In this document: positions 43,677 through 52,813 of the stretch, piece by piece
Layout of the letters: every line of letters begins with the position of its first letter
Numbering within the stretch: the stretch's first letter is position 1
Source of the DNA: JAHECQ01 sp047638695
Lineage (GTDB): Bacteria; Actinomycetota; Acidimicrobiia; Acidimicrobiales; SZUA-35
Assembly: GCA_047638695.1 (NCBI GenBank)
Contig: JBLINY010000016.1
Coordinates: 1-63,679, forward strand
Length of the DNA stretch: 63,679 nt
Reading direction: 5' to 3'
Translations under genes and position numbers: made by a program
Notes under the pieces: generated by a model
What the model saw: the letters and a program-made list of their open reading frames with translations, nothing else
Databases searched by the model: none
Told to the model about the DNA's origin: nothing

Positions 43677-44208
43677 GGTGGAGTCCAGCGAGGACGAGTT
43701 CATCGGTAGGAAAGGCAAGGGGGCCTGGCAGGTCGTCAAGTGCGGCGAAGACCGCATCGTCGGCATCGTCACCCGGGCTCAGTAAGCCCCCGACCGCATG
43801 GCCATCGAACCAGATTCCGACGGTGTGTTGGTTGGCGTTGTGGAAGTTCGAGTGGATGGCGGCGATGCCATCGATTGCTATCTCCAATCCCGTTTCTTCT
43901 CGGAGTTCGCGGGCGGCGGCGTCACGCACGTCTTCTTCCCACTCGACATAGCCGCATGGGATACACCACAACCCGGCGTACGACACGCCGGGCGCCCGCC
44001 GAACCAACAGAACACGGCCGTCTGTGTCGCGGACGATAATGGCGACACCAACCGCGGGATTGTGGAACACCGGTCGCCTGCAGTCGACGCAGACCGGTCG
44101 CATGCGGTCGCCTTTGAACTCTGCCTCAAGCCGACCGCCACAACCAGGACAGTTCGTCCAGCCGTCGGGACCCATCACAACCTTGTCAGGTGTCATGACG
44201 ACCATCAT
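43651..44208 (-). CDS. Nudix hydrolase with N-terminal zinc ribbon
   Basis: A 185-residue Nudix hydrolase. The Nudix box runs from GYVEWEEDVRDAAARELREE into TGL and fits the consensus fully. The N-terminus has a zinc ribbon (CPGCGG ... CVDCRR), as in NADH-pyrophosphatase-like proteins. It cleaves a nucleoside-diphosphate-linked substrate. Several Met codons near the start (44208, 44196) make the exact start uncertain. Its 3' end overlaps the MMPL relic on the other strand. Confidence 0.87.
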   Translation of the reverse strand: MMVVMTPDKVVMGPDGWTNCPGCGGRLEAEFKGDRMRPVCVDCRRPVFHNPAVGVAIIVRDTDGRVLLVRRAPGVSYAGLWCIPCGYVEWEEDVRDAAARELREETGLEIAIDGIAAIHSNFHNANQHTVGIWFDGHAVGGLLSPGDDADDAVFAALDDLPGPLAFPTDELVLAGLHQNRTEHQH

Positions 44209-44261
44209 GACACCGCCATCTCTGGACTAGCTTCGAATGCCATGACACCGGAGCGCCGACC

Positions 44262-45311
44262 ATGAGATTCGAAACCTTCCACCTGCTGTCGACACCCGAG
44301 ATGGAGTCAGGTGTCGACGTATACCGCTACACGATGGACCAGATTCGGTTGGCCGAGGCCGCCGGATTCGAGACCTCGTGGTTCGCCGAACATCACTTCT
44401 CGAACTACGGCTTTTGTCCCAACCCCTTCCTCCCCATCGTCAAGGCAGCTGCCATCACCGAGCGCATCCGTTTCGGCCAGGCCATCACCGTCCTACCGAT
44501 CTGGCACCCCTTGCGCCTGGTCGAAGACATCAATGTCACCGACATCCTTTGCGAGGGAAGGTTGAACGTTGGGTTCGGCCGGGGCTATCAGCCAGGCGAG
44601 TTCGAAGCGCTCGGAACCAAACTCGCCGACAGCCAAGCTCGGTTCGACGAAGCCGTCCAGATCATGACCAAGGCCTGGACCGAGGACGACTTCACATTCG
44701 AGGGGCAACACTGGTCAATCCCTAACCCGCTCACCGTGCTGCCGAAGCCAGTTCAGGCACCACACCCGCCGCTGTTCGTTGCTGCCTCCAGCCCCAACAC
44801 CTTTGTGCGAGCGGCCAACGAGGGTTACGGCGTGTTGTCCTCGGGGGCCAGTCTCACGCTCGACCAGGTCGGTGAGGCCTACCAGCGTTTCGCTGGTGCT
44901 CTCGACAAAGCAGGTCGACCCCGCGACAGCGCTGAATTTCACTCACTGCGCTTCGTCCATGTTGCCAAAACCGATGAGGAAGCGGCGAAGCACATCGAGA
45001 CGAGCCGGTGGAACGGACGTGTCGCCAGTGCCCTCCACGGAGGCGACGACAGCGTCACCAATGGTTGGGCCACCGATGTGCGAGCCGACGGCGAGCCAGA
45101 CGACGACGAGTGGGCAAAGCGGCTGGTGTTTGGATCACCCGAAACCGTTATCGCCAAGCTCAAACAGCTGGACGACATCGGGATCAGCCATGTGGTGTGC
45201 CACTTCGACTTTGCCAGCATGCAACAACCGGACATATTGGCTTCGATGGAGCTGTTCGCCGAACAGGTCATGCCAGCCTTCGAAGGATCGATCGTAGGAG
45301 CACGAACATGA
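44262..45311 (+). CDS. LLM-class flavin-dependent oxidoreductase
   Basis: A 349-residue luciferase-like protein: FETSWFAEHHFSNYG and LNVGFGRGYQPGEFEALG are bacterial-luciferase alpha-type signatures, so it is probably an FMN-dependent monooxygenase. Its stop overlaps the ATG of the phytanoyl-CoA-dioxygenase-like gene (ATGA at 45308), implying the two oxygenases act in one pathway. Confidence 0.86.
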   Translation: MRFETFHLLSTPEMESGVDVYRYTMDQIRLAEAAGFETSWFAEHHFSNYGFCPNPFLPIVKAAAITERIRFGQAITVLPIWHPLRLVEDINVTDILCEGRLNVGFGRGYQPGEFEALGTKLADSQARFDEAVQIMTKAWTEDDFTFEGQHWSIPNPLTVLPKPVQAPHPPLFVAASSPNTFVRAANEGYGVLSSGASLTLDQVGEAYQRFAGALDKAGRPRDSAEFHSLRFVHVAKTDEEAAKHIETSRWNGRVASALHGGDDSVTNGWATDVRADGEPDDDEWAKRLVFGSPETVIAKLKQLDDIGISHVVCHFDFASMQQPDILASMELFAEQVMPAFEGSIVGART

Positions 45312-46510
45312 GCCAAGTAGAGACGACCCAGCCAGAACGACCGACGATTGAACAACACGCGGCCGATATGTCGGGCTATCTCGACGCCGGTGTCGAGAAG
45401 GCCCTCGCCCTCGGGAATCGAGGACCAATGCGGTTCGGTCCCGACGGATTGCTGCATCCCGACATTCTCGAGGCCTACTGGTTGCACGGCTTCTACGTCT
45501 TCGAGAATGTCATCGGCGAGACCGAGGTCAACGAGCTGCGTTCTGACGTCGAAGACATGGTCGAGCGAGCCCCAGTGCACAAGGGCGCCGCAGTGGATGC
45601 CAAGGGCAGACCCGCCCTCGGACGCGACTGGGCGTCCGAGCCTTACATGTTCGTCAAGCCTCTGTCCGATCCGTGGGGAGGCACCCAGCTTCTCTCTGGA
45701 CGGCATCAAACCAAGATGACCGAGCCGGCCCCCCGAGCAGATGCCCCGGCCAACGTGGTGCATCTCATGTTCGGTATGTGTCAGGCCGCACCGGCCGCCC
45801 TTCGCCTGTACGGCCACCCCGACCTTCTGGCCGTTGCCGCCTCGATCAATGGGCCTGACTTCGTGCCCTACAACGACGCCATCTTCGTGAAGAAGCCCGG
45901 CCTAGGCGGTTCGGTCTCGTGGCATCAAGACGGAGCGACCCACTGGGATTCGCCCGTGTGGGACGAGGGCATTCACGGCTTCAACTTCCAGGTGCAGCTC
46001 TATCGCAGCACCCCTGCCAATGGGCTCTGGATCGTTCCCGGTACCCACAAGTTGGGCAAGATTGATATCAAGCAACGGGTAGCCGACAACGGAAATAGCG
46101 ACCGGCTGCCGGACGCGGTACCGCTTTTCTGCGGAGCCGGCGACGTAACTATCGCTAACCGTCAGGTGCTGCACGGTTCGTTCGCCAACACCTCCCCCGA
46201 CCCCAGAGTTTCGGTGACCTTCGGCTTCCACCGCCGCTCGTCGGTGCTGGGTGTAGAGGGCTTGCTGAAGGTAAAGGCCGCCATGGGCAACGACGGCGCC
46301 GCCCAAGGGCCCGAAATCTACGACGAGCAGCGAGTCTTCGATCGTTCGGCCGTCATCGCCGTAGCCATCGATGCACGCGACCAGCACTTCCCCGACGAGG
46401 AGCGATTTATGTACGCTCCGTTCGCCACGCTCGAAGACGACTTCCGGTGGAATGACGAGACGTTCGACACGATCATCCGCAACTACGTCATGAAGGATCT
46501 GGCCATCTGA
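45308..46510 (+). CDS. Phytanoyl-CoA dioxygenase-like Fe(II)/2-oxoglutarate oxygenase
   Basis: A 400-residue PhyH-family protein. The iron-binding HxD is in SVSWHQDGATHW; the distal His is in QVLHGSFANTSPD, with an Arg (DPRVSVTFGF) for 2-oxoglutarate. The family hydroxylates lipids or small metabolites. ATG at 45308 is chosen because it is coupled to the LLM gene and the sequence upstream belongs to that gene. A tandem 16-bp repeat starts 17 bp after its stop. Confidence 0.85.
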   Translation: MSQVETTQPERPTIEQHAADMSGYLDAGVEKALALGNRGPMRFGPDGLLHPDILEAYWLHGFYVFENVIGETEVNELRSDVEDMVERAPVHKGAAVDAKGRPALGRDWASEPYMFVKPLSDPWGGTQLLSGRHQTKMTEPAPRADAPANVVHLMFGMCQAAPAALRLYGHPDLLAVAASINGPDFVPYNDAIFVKKPGLGGSVSWHQDGATHWDSPVWDEGIHGFNFQVQLYRSTPANGLWIVPGTHKLGKIDIKQRVADNGNSDRLPDAVPLFCGAGDVTIANRQVLHGSFANTSPDPRVSVTFGFHRRSSVLGVEGLLKVKAAMGNDGAAQGPEIYDEQRVFDRSAVIAVAIDARDQHFPDEERFMYAPFATLEDDFRWNDETFDTIIRNYVMKDLAI

Positions 46511-46527
46511 CCAACCCTCGCTCGTGG

Positions 46528-46591
46528 CTATCGGTCAGACGGGCTATCGGTCAGACGGGCTATCGGTCAGACGGGCTATCGGTCAGACGGG
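46528..46591. repeat. Four tandem copies of a 16-bp unit
   Basis: CTATCGGTCAGACGGG is repeated four times with no differences, directly after the PhyH gene and running into the 3' end (stop codon) of the convergent membrane-protein gene. A perfect array like this often varies in copy number. Confidence 0.95.
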
Positions 46592-47104
46592 AAGCCAGAT
46601 ACCGATAGTGACGCCGCAGACAAACCCGGTGGCGGCCAGAGCGGCGCCCACAACCAGATGCCGCTCGTACCATCGGGAACCAACGTGCGACTGGGCAGAT
46701 TGCCCGAGCCCGGCAACACTGATCACTCGCATATGTGATGCTGGCGCTCTCTTGGACGCCGCCTGAATCGAGGGGTCTCCGGCCTCTCCGTCCATCTCAG
46801 GCGAGTAGTTCATCTCCGGCAAGTAGTGCACTTGCGGCGCGTCATCTCGCAGATCGACGACCATCGCCTGAGCAGCGAATTCTGCTCGAATCTGTCGCAC
46901 AGCATCGACAGGCGTCAGAATCGGCAAACCTATTCGCTCGGCCATGACCGCCTCTGGTGGCCGCGCCTCGGTGATAACAGCAAAGAGGCTCTCGTCGAAG
47001 GTCGACGTTGCCTCTCCACCTGCCAGAAAAATAAGGCGACGAGCCTGGGCCGCGTCGGCATCGGGATCGATCCAAAGCCTCCGACCCGTCAGCGGTTTCG
47101 CCAT
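46583..47104 (-). CDS. Small membrane-anchored protein, possibly BRCT-like
   Basis: A 173-residue protein of no certain family. Residues 1-~75 (GRRLWID ... ARRLIFLAGGEAT ... LFAVITEARPPEAVMAERIGLPILTPVD) have the rhythm of a BRCT domain, a phosphopeptide or protein binding fold. A polar linker follows, then one C-terminal transmembrane helix (LVVGAALAATGFVCGVTIGI). ATG at 47104 gives the cleanest start. It is divergent from an MFS gene. Confidence 0.5.
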   Translation of the reverse strand: MAKPLTGRRLWIDPDADAAQARRLIFLAGGEATSTFDESLFAVITEARPPEAVMAERIGLPILTPVDAVRQIRAEFAAQAMVVDLRDDAPQVHYLPEMNYSPEMDGEAGDPSIQAASKRAPASHMRVISVAGLGQSAQSHVGSRWYERHLVVGAALAATGFVCGVTIGIWLPV

Positions 47105-47225
47105 CTCTTCGCTCCGGGTGCGCTCCACAAGTCCGAGTCTTCCACACTGCAAATGTGCTGCTGTGACATACGCACTTGTTCATGACTTTGTGTCGTCCGA
47201 AGCGACGCCTACTGTCGGCCAAGCA

Positions 47226-48470
47226 ATGCGACGCCAGACCACGCTGTCGGGCAACCACAGGCCGAGCGTCCCTGGCAGGATTAGCGGCCTTACGGCCGTA
47301 GCTCTGATCGCCCTCGGTGCTGCCGTCGCCCAGGCCTTCGGCCGGTTCACCTACGGCGTCTTGTTACCCGCTGTTCGCGACGATCTGAACATTTCCAACA
47401 CCGTCGCCGGATCGCTCGGGACCTCCAACGTGGCCGCATATCTGATCGGGACCATCGCCGTCGCCTGGGCCACCAGCCGATTTCGTCTTCTGCAGGTGCT
47501 ACGCCTGGGCTTCGTCTTCAGTGCTTCCGGTCTGTTGTTGGCGGCGTACTCCCCCACCGTCGTCGTGCTTGCCGTTGCGCAGTTCTTGATGGGGTTAGGC
47601 GGTGCGTGCATCTGGATTCCCTCGCCTGTTATCGCCGCTGATGCGATGCCGCCCGAGAGGCGTTCGATCGCCATCGCGCTCCTCAGCTCGGGCATCGGCG
47701 CCGGCGTCGTGTTCAGCGGGCAGCTCAGCGGCTTTGTGCGATCGACAATGGGGGACGACTCGTGGCGCACCGTCTACGCCATCGAGGCCGTCATCGCTGT
47801 GGTTGTTCTGCTCACGACCTTCGCCCTCATCGGCCATAGCCAAGGCCAGCCATCGGCACGGGCCGGTGTCGGTGGTTTCTCCGCTCTACGGCGGATGCGC
47901 GGGTGGCTTCCACTGACGATGGCCTACACGTCGTTCGGTCTGATGTACCTCCTCGTCATCGGGTTCTTAACGACTCGACTAGAAGATGACAAAGGGTGGA
48001 CTGGTAGCCAAACCTCCTTGGCATTCACGCTGCTCGGGGTGGCGATGATCTTTGGTGGCCCAGTGTTCGTCTCCCTCGCCTCGCGCATTGGTCCCCGGCT
48101 AGCGATGGCCATGGCATTCGGAACGTGGGGTGTCTTGGCCATCGCCGTGTTGCCGGGATGGACCGTGCCGACCTTCGGAATGGCCATCGGCTTTGGCCTG
48201 TTGTTCACGGCCGTTCCGTCCATCATCACGCTCTATGTCGTCACCAACACAACGGCCGACACCTTCGGCCCCAGTTTCTCGGCTGCCACCTTGGCGTTCG
48301 GCGTTGCTCAGATGGCGGCGCCGCAGCTGGCCGGCTTCATCGCAGATCTTGCCGGGTCATTCGCACCGGTCTTCCTCCTCTCGTCATTCCTTGCCTTCGT
48401 CGGCATGGTCTCGGCATTGAGGCTGCCCGAACGCGAGCCAGCCGTGACCTCTGTTCCTGCTTCGGCCTAG
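47226..48470 (+). CDS. MFS transporter (YbfB/YjiJ-like)
   Basis: A 414-residue major facilitator protein with twelve hydrophobic segments. QAFGRFTYGVLLPAVRDDL near the first helix is characteristic of the YbfB/YjiJ branch. The substrate is unknown. ATG at 47226 is chosen; the open frame upstream belongs to the region opposite the membrane-anchored protein. It is followed by the crotonase gene after 49 bp. Confidence 0.85.
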   Translation: MRRQTTLSGNHRPSVPGRISGLTAVALIALGAAVAQAFGRFTYGVLLPAVRDDLNISNTVAGSLGTSNVAAYLIGTIAVAWATSRFRLLQVLRLGFVFSASGLLLAAYSPTVVVLAVAQFLMGLGGACIWIPSPVIAADAMPPERRSIAIALLSSGIGAGVVFSGQLSGFVRSTMGDDSWRTVYAIEAVIAVVVLLTTFALIGHSQGQPSARAGVGGFSALRRMRGWLPLTMAYTSFGLMYLLVIGFLTTRLEDDKGWTGSQTSLAFTLLGVAMIFGGPVFVSLASRIGPRLAMAMAFGTWGVLAIAVLPGWTVPTFGMAIGFGLLFTAVPSIITLYVVTNTTADTFGPSFSAATLAFGVAQMAAPQLAGFIADLAGSFAPVFLLSSFLAFVGMVSALRLPEREPAVTSVPASA

Positions 48471-48519
48471 GCTCTGGTCAGCTCAGAAGAGTCTGATTGA
48501 TTGACAAGGGGACACACCG

Positions 48520-49236
48520 GTGGAAGATGGGAACGCAGTGAACGGGCTCGACTTTTTTCTGTACGAGCAGAGCGGCCCAGTCGCCACCATCACGTTCAAT
48601 CGGCCAGAGAAACGTAACGGACTCGATCCCCGCGTCATGCTCGAGTTCGAGTCGCTCGTGCACCGGGTGCGCGATGCCAGCGACATCAAGGTGGTGGTCG
48701 TGACCGGGAAGGGCACCGCGTTCTGTGCCGGCGCCGATCTCACCCTCGCTCGCGATGCTGCGACCGATGAAGAACGAGCACGCGTGAACGCCGATATGGG
48801 ACGGGTGCCGCGGATCATCGGCCGAGTCTTCGACGTCATGGTTCACATGGACGTCATCTCGATCGGCGCAATCAATGGGTTTGCGGTCGGGGGCGGCTGG
48901 TCGATCGCCACTGGTTTTGATCACGTCATCGCCGTCGAAGCTGCCCAGTTTTGGCTTCCGGAAGTCGAGATCGGTCGACCATTCAAGGGGCTAGCCAATC
49001 GCAATCTCACCCAAAGACTGGGCCCTGTACTGGCCAAAGAAGCCATGATCCTCGGCCGCCGTTTCAGCGCTGAAGAGCTCGCTCAACTCCGAGTCATCAA
49101 CCAGGTGTGCGCCGCTGATCAGCTTCAGATCGAGACACAGCGTGTTGTTGACGCCTACCTAGCCGCGCCCTGGAACGCCGCCATCGGGACACGACGCGAT
49201 ATCAACGCCACGGTCTACGGCCCGCAGTACTACTAG
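48520..49236 (+). CDS. Enoyl-CoA hydratase/isomerase (crotonase) family protein
   Basis: A 238-residue crotonase. The oxyanion-hole segment TAFCAGADLTLARD is clear. The first catalytic Glu of hydratases (in GGGxEL) is replaced: the protein reads GGGWSIAT. The second (PEVEIG) is kept, so an isomerase or other reaction is more likely than hydration. GTG at 48520 follows AAGGGG; a GTG at 48538 is an alternative. Confidence 0.82.
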   Translation: MEDGNAVNGLDFFLYEQSGPVATITFNRPEKRNGLDPRVMLEFESLVHRVRDASDIKVVVVTGKGTAFCAGADLTLARDAATDEERARVNADMGRVPRIIGRVFDVMVHMDVISIGAINGFAVGGGWSIATGFDHVIAVEAAQFWLPEVEIGRPFKGLANRNLTQRLGPVLAKEAMILGRRFSAEELAQLRVINQVCAADQLQIETQRVVDAYLAAPWNAAIGTRRDINATVYGPQYY

Positions 49237-49273
49237 CCACCCGTCCTGATGCAACCGCAGTAGCCTCAGCGTC

Positions 49274-50521
49274 TTGGTCGAAGGCACCTTCGCCGCGCTG
49301 CGGCATCCTGACTACCGGCGGCTGTGGTCGGGCTCACTTCTCGCCACAACGGCGTTCATGATGTCGTTCATGTTGGTGCCGAGCGTCGCGTTCGAAATCA
49401 CCGGCAGGAATGCTGCGGCCGGCCTGGCCCAGATGGGCTCTGGGATCGCCATGTTTCTGGTATCGCCAGTCGGTGGCGTGATCGCCGACCGTATGCCGAA
49501 AAAACCACTGGTATTGGCGGGCCAGATCGTGCCAGCACTCGTGATCCTGGGTACCGGAACGCTTATTCTCACCGATCTCATCACCATTCCGCTCCTCACG
49601 GGGGCCACCCTGATCATGGGGCTGGGGTTCGCCTTCATGGGCCCAGCTCGCCAAGCCTGGGTTGGCGAACTCGTGCCCCGCGACTCGTTACCAAACGCTA
49701 TTGCCCTGCAGTCGATCGCGCAGAACGTCTCGCAGGTAGCGGCGCCGCTCTTTATCGCTGTCCTTGTCGGCACGGTGCTGTCGATCGGTGGTGCCTACCT
49801 GTTCATGGCGTCGTTGTTCTTCATCGTGCTGCCCCTGACGCTCAGCTTGCCGAACACCAAACCGGTCCCAAAGGAAGCCCGCACGGTGCGACACGAGTTA
49901 GCCGACGGCATTGGCTATGTGTGGCGCGATCTCCGGCTCCGCACCCTCTGGCTCGGGTTCATTGGACTGGTGGTCTGCGGGTTCGCCTTCCAAACCCTGC
50001 TTCCCGGACTCCTCGACAGCGAGCTCGACCGCTCACCGTCCGATGTTGGCCCCGTCTTCCTCGCCTTCGCCCTGGCCGGTCTCGTGGCCAGCGTGCCGCT
50101 AGCAGGCGTTGTCCGAACCCCCCTGGCCTGGCCCGCTCTCTTGCTGATGGGTTTCGTCATGGCGGTCGGCTTTGGCCTCATCTCGCTCGCACCGACCTAT
50201 GCGGTCTTGATCGTTGCCGGTATCCCCCTCGGCATCGGTCGGTCGGGATTCATGCTGCTCGACAACGCGCTGCTGATGTCGAGCGCGAAGCGCGCTTACC
50301 ACGGCCGGGTGATGTCACTGTCCATGATGGGATTCGGGTCACAAGCCCTTCTGGCTCCGCTCTGGGGACTGTTGGCGGACGTCATCGGCGTACGTCCGAC
50401 CCTGCTGATAGTTGGTGGGGCTAGCGCGGCCGTCACAACGGCTATCGGCCTCAGTTGGTTCTTCGTGGTTCGGCACCTCCCACCGGTTTCGGAGGATCTC
50501 GACTTGGTGCCGACGGCCTGA
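49274..50521 (+). CDS. MFS transporter (EntS-like)
   Basis: A 415-residue MFS protein with twelve hydrophobic segments. Features of the EntS-like exporter branch are the N-terminal ALRHPDYRRLWSGSLLATTAFMM and PARQAWVGELVPRDSLPNAIAL. Substrate unknown. TTG at 49274 is the start giving the expected N-terminus. It follows the crotonase with 37 bp and precedes an amidohydrolase by 18 bp. Confidence 0.84.
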   Translation: MVEGTFAALRHPDYRRLWSGSLLATTAFMMSFMLVPSVAFEITGRNAAAGLAQMGSGIAMFLVSPVGGVIADRMPKKPLVLAGQIVPALVILGTGTLILTDLITIPLLTGATLIMGLGFAFMGPARQAWVGELVPRDSLPNAIALQSIAQNVSQVAAPLFIAVLVGTVLSIGGAYLFMASLFFIVLPLTLSLPNTKPVPKEARTVRHELADGIGYVWRDLRLRTLWLGFIGLVVCGFAFQTLLPGLLDSELDRSPSDVGPVFLAFALAGLVASVPLAGVVRTPLAWPALLLMGFVMAVGFGLISLAPTYAVLIVAGIPLGIGRSGFMLLDNALLMSSAKRAYHGRVMSLSMMGFGSQALLAPLWGLLADVIGVRPTLLIVGGASAAVTTAIGLSWFFVVRHLPPVSEDLDLVPTA

Positions 50522-50539
50522 CGCGCCCACCATTTGCTG

Positions 50540-51721
50540 GTGCCTTATGTAGAAGACCGGATCGTTCACGACGCTGATGCTCACATCATGGAGACGCCGG
50601 ACTGGCTCGACTCCTATCTCGATCCCGGACTCGCCGATCGAATGGCACCTCGCCGATTCGTTGGCGGGGTCGGCGGAACTGATGGCCAGCAAGAGGAGCG
50701 GTTCTTCGACCGGATGCGAAAACAGCAGGCCGACCCCGACTATCGAGCCAGCGATGCGGAAGAGCTGCTTACGCGTAAGAACTGGGATGCGCCGGGATCG
50801 TTCATCAGCGCCGACCGCCCCGCGGTGCTCGACCAGTTCGGCTTCCGAAGTCAGCTGATCTTCAACACGTTCGACAGCAGCTACATCAACGGCCTCGAGC
50901 ACGGCGACGACCTCGAACTCGCCTATGGCGTCTCTCGAGCCCACAACCGGGCCATGGTCGACTTTGCATCCATCGATCCTCGCCTGTTGGCAACTTGTTA
51001 TGTCCCGTTGGCCGATTTCGATGCCGCCACAGCTATGGCGACTGAGGCGACAGCTGCAGGCGCAGGCGCCCTTCTCGTTCCGTCCAACTGCCCAGCCGGG
51101 CACTCGCCCAGCCACACCAGCCTCGACCCGGTGTGGGCCACAGCCCAAGAGGCCGGCATCCCCATCGTTTTTCATGTTGGCGGCGGCGGATCCCTGATCA
51201 ACCCCGACTATTTCAAGAACGGCAAGCCAGTCCCGCCCGACTTCCATGGCGGCGCAGAGAACTTCCGCTCAGTCGACTACATGGCCATTCCCGGCCCGCC
51301 GATGCAGACGCTGGCCGCCATGATCATCGACGGTGTACTCGAACGATTCCCCCGGCTCAAGATTGGCGTCATCGAACAGGGCGCCATCTGGCTGCCGGGC
51401 TGGATGCGGCAAATGGAATCTGCCTTCGAGGCCTTCGGTCGCCATGAGGAGCGCCTGCAAGCCCTCAGTATGCGCCCAACCGAATACGTGCAGCGCCAGA
51501 TCCGAGTAACGCCCTACCCAACCGAGGATGTCGGTTGGATCATCGGCCAGGGTTGCGAAGACATCGTGATGTTCTCGTCCGACTACCCACATGTCGAGGG
51601 TGGCCGCCGACCGATCGAACGCTTCGAGGGAACGTTGGGCGACACCTCAGACATCGACCGCGACAAGTTCTACTCGAGCAACATGATTGATCTGATGGGT
51701 AACGCCCTTACCACTCCTTGA
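50540..51721 (+). CDS. Amidohydrolase (ACMSD-like metal-dependent hydrolase)
   Basis: A 393-residue amidohydrolase_2 family protein. Metal ligands can be seen as DADAHIME (D-x-H), FHVGGGG (His) and SSDYPH (Asp). Relatives decarboxylate or hydrolyse aromatic-derived acids. GTG at 50540 is preferred to TTG at 50534. It is in line with the crotonase and MFS gene, consistent with a small catabolic operon. Confidence 0.82.
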   Translation: MPYVEDRIVHDADAHIMETPDWLDSYLDPGLADRMAPRRFVGGVGGTDGQQEERFFDRMRKQQADPDYRASDAEELLTRKNWDAPGSFISADRPAVLDQFGFRSQLIFNTFDSSYINGLEHGDDLELAYGVSRAHNRAMVDFASIDPRLLATCYVPLADFDAATAMATEATAAGAGALLVPSNCPAGHSPSHTSLDPVWATAQEAGIPIVFHVGGGGSLINPDYFKNGKPVPPDFHGGAENFRSVDYMAIPGPPMQTLAAMIIDGVLERFPRLKIGVIEQGAIWLPGWMRQMESAFEAFGRHEERLQALSMRPTEYVQRQIRVTPYPTEDVGWIIGQGCEDIVMFSSDYPHVEGGRRPIERFEGTLGDTSDIDRDKFYSSNMIDLMGNALTTP

Positions 51722-51818
51722 ACACGGACTCCACGGGTAAGGACAGTTGGAACGAGGACCGCTTCCGGCGGTGAGAGTCACCAGAGCGTGCTAAACGAAG
51801 ACACAGAGATCGGGGACG

Positions 51819-52808
51819 ATGATGAGCAACGAATACGTAATTGGTATCGGGACGGTAGGTGCCGGCCTTTGGATGAGTTACAACTCAGGCCAGAAGTGGC
51901 GGCACATTTACAAGGGCGGCCCCGACCCTGAAAGCAACTGTCGGGCACTCGCGGTCAGCCCGCACAACAAGGGCGAACTGCTCGCCGCTTCCGACCGAGT
52001 CGGCCTGTTCCGCAGCCCCGACAACGGTGGCAACTGGGAGCAGATCGGTGACATCGCTGACTCTGACATCTGGTCGATTGGCTACGATCCGGGCGACGAG
52101 AACCGGGTCTATGCCGGCGTCCGCCCCGGTGTTGTCCGCTCCGATGACGGCGGCGCCACCTTCGCCTCGCTCGAGACGTCGATAAGCCCAACCTGCCCTA
52201 TTGGCGTTCCCCGCACCACCAACGTCGTGGTCGACCCTACCGATTCCAACATCGTGTGGGCCTCGGTCGAGGTCGATGGGCTACACCGCTCGACCGACGG
52301 TGGCGAGACCTGGGGCTCACTTGGCGACCTCGGACCCGGAGAGTTCTACAACGACGTTCACGGCTTCACGATGCGTGAGACCGCTGACGGATCAGAGCTA
52401 CTGGTTTCCTCGCCGTTCGGGCTGGGACGCTCGACCGATGGCGGCGACAGTTTCGAGTGGCACAAGTTCGGCGGCTTCGAAGGTTCGAAGTTCGAATTTG
52501 CTTACTCACGCTGTGTTTCGGCCCCATGGGACGACGTCATCGTTGTGTGCGTCGGTGACTACATTCCGGGCGGCATCGGCGCCCTTGAGATCAGCCATGA
52601 TGGCGGTCAGTCATGGACTCGCGAGCCAATGCCCGTCACTCCGAACTCGACCATGTATTGGCTGGCGACCCACCCCGACCTGCCCGGCACCATGGTCGCT
52701 ACCTCGGTGTTCGGCCAGATGTATGTGTCAGACGACTACGCCAAGAACTGGCGCAAGCTCGACCGGGAGTTCAGCGAGATCCGCTCCATCTCCCTGACCC
52801 CCGCCTAG
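51819..52808 (+). CDS. BNR/sialidase-like repeat (beta-propeller) protein
   Basis: A 329-residue protein with about six BNR/Asp-box repeats (SPDNGGNW, SDDGGATF, STDGGETW, STDGGDSF, SHDGGQSW, SDDYAKNW), predicting a beta-propeller. There is no signal peptide, so it is cytoplasmic unless exported otherwise. The glycosyl-hydrolase label given to such proteins is structural; no catalytic residues are evident. An RBS-like GATCGGGGACG precedes the ATG at 51819. Confidence 0.82.
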   Translation: MMSNEYVIGIGTVGAGLWMSYNSGQKWRHIYKGGPDPESNCRALAVSPHNKGELLAASDRVGLFRSPDNGGNWEQIGDIADSDIWSIGYDPGDENRVYAGVRPGVVRSDDGGATFASLETSISPTCPIGVPRTTNVVVDPTDSNIVWASVEVDGLHRSTDGGETWGSLGDLGPGEFYNDVHGFTMRETADGSELLVSSPFGLGRSTDGGDSFEWHKFGGFEGSKFEFAYSRCVSAPWDDVIVVCVGDYIPGGIGALEISHDGGQSWTREPMPVTPNSTMYWLATHPDLPGTMVATSVFGQMYVSDDYAKNWRKLDREFSEIRSISLTPA

Positions 52809-52813
52809 ACGGC

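Noticed and set aside
46528..46591. Possible CRISPR repeat
   Set aside because: The 16-bp units are contiguous, with no spacers, and no cas genes are near; it is a simple tandem array.
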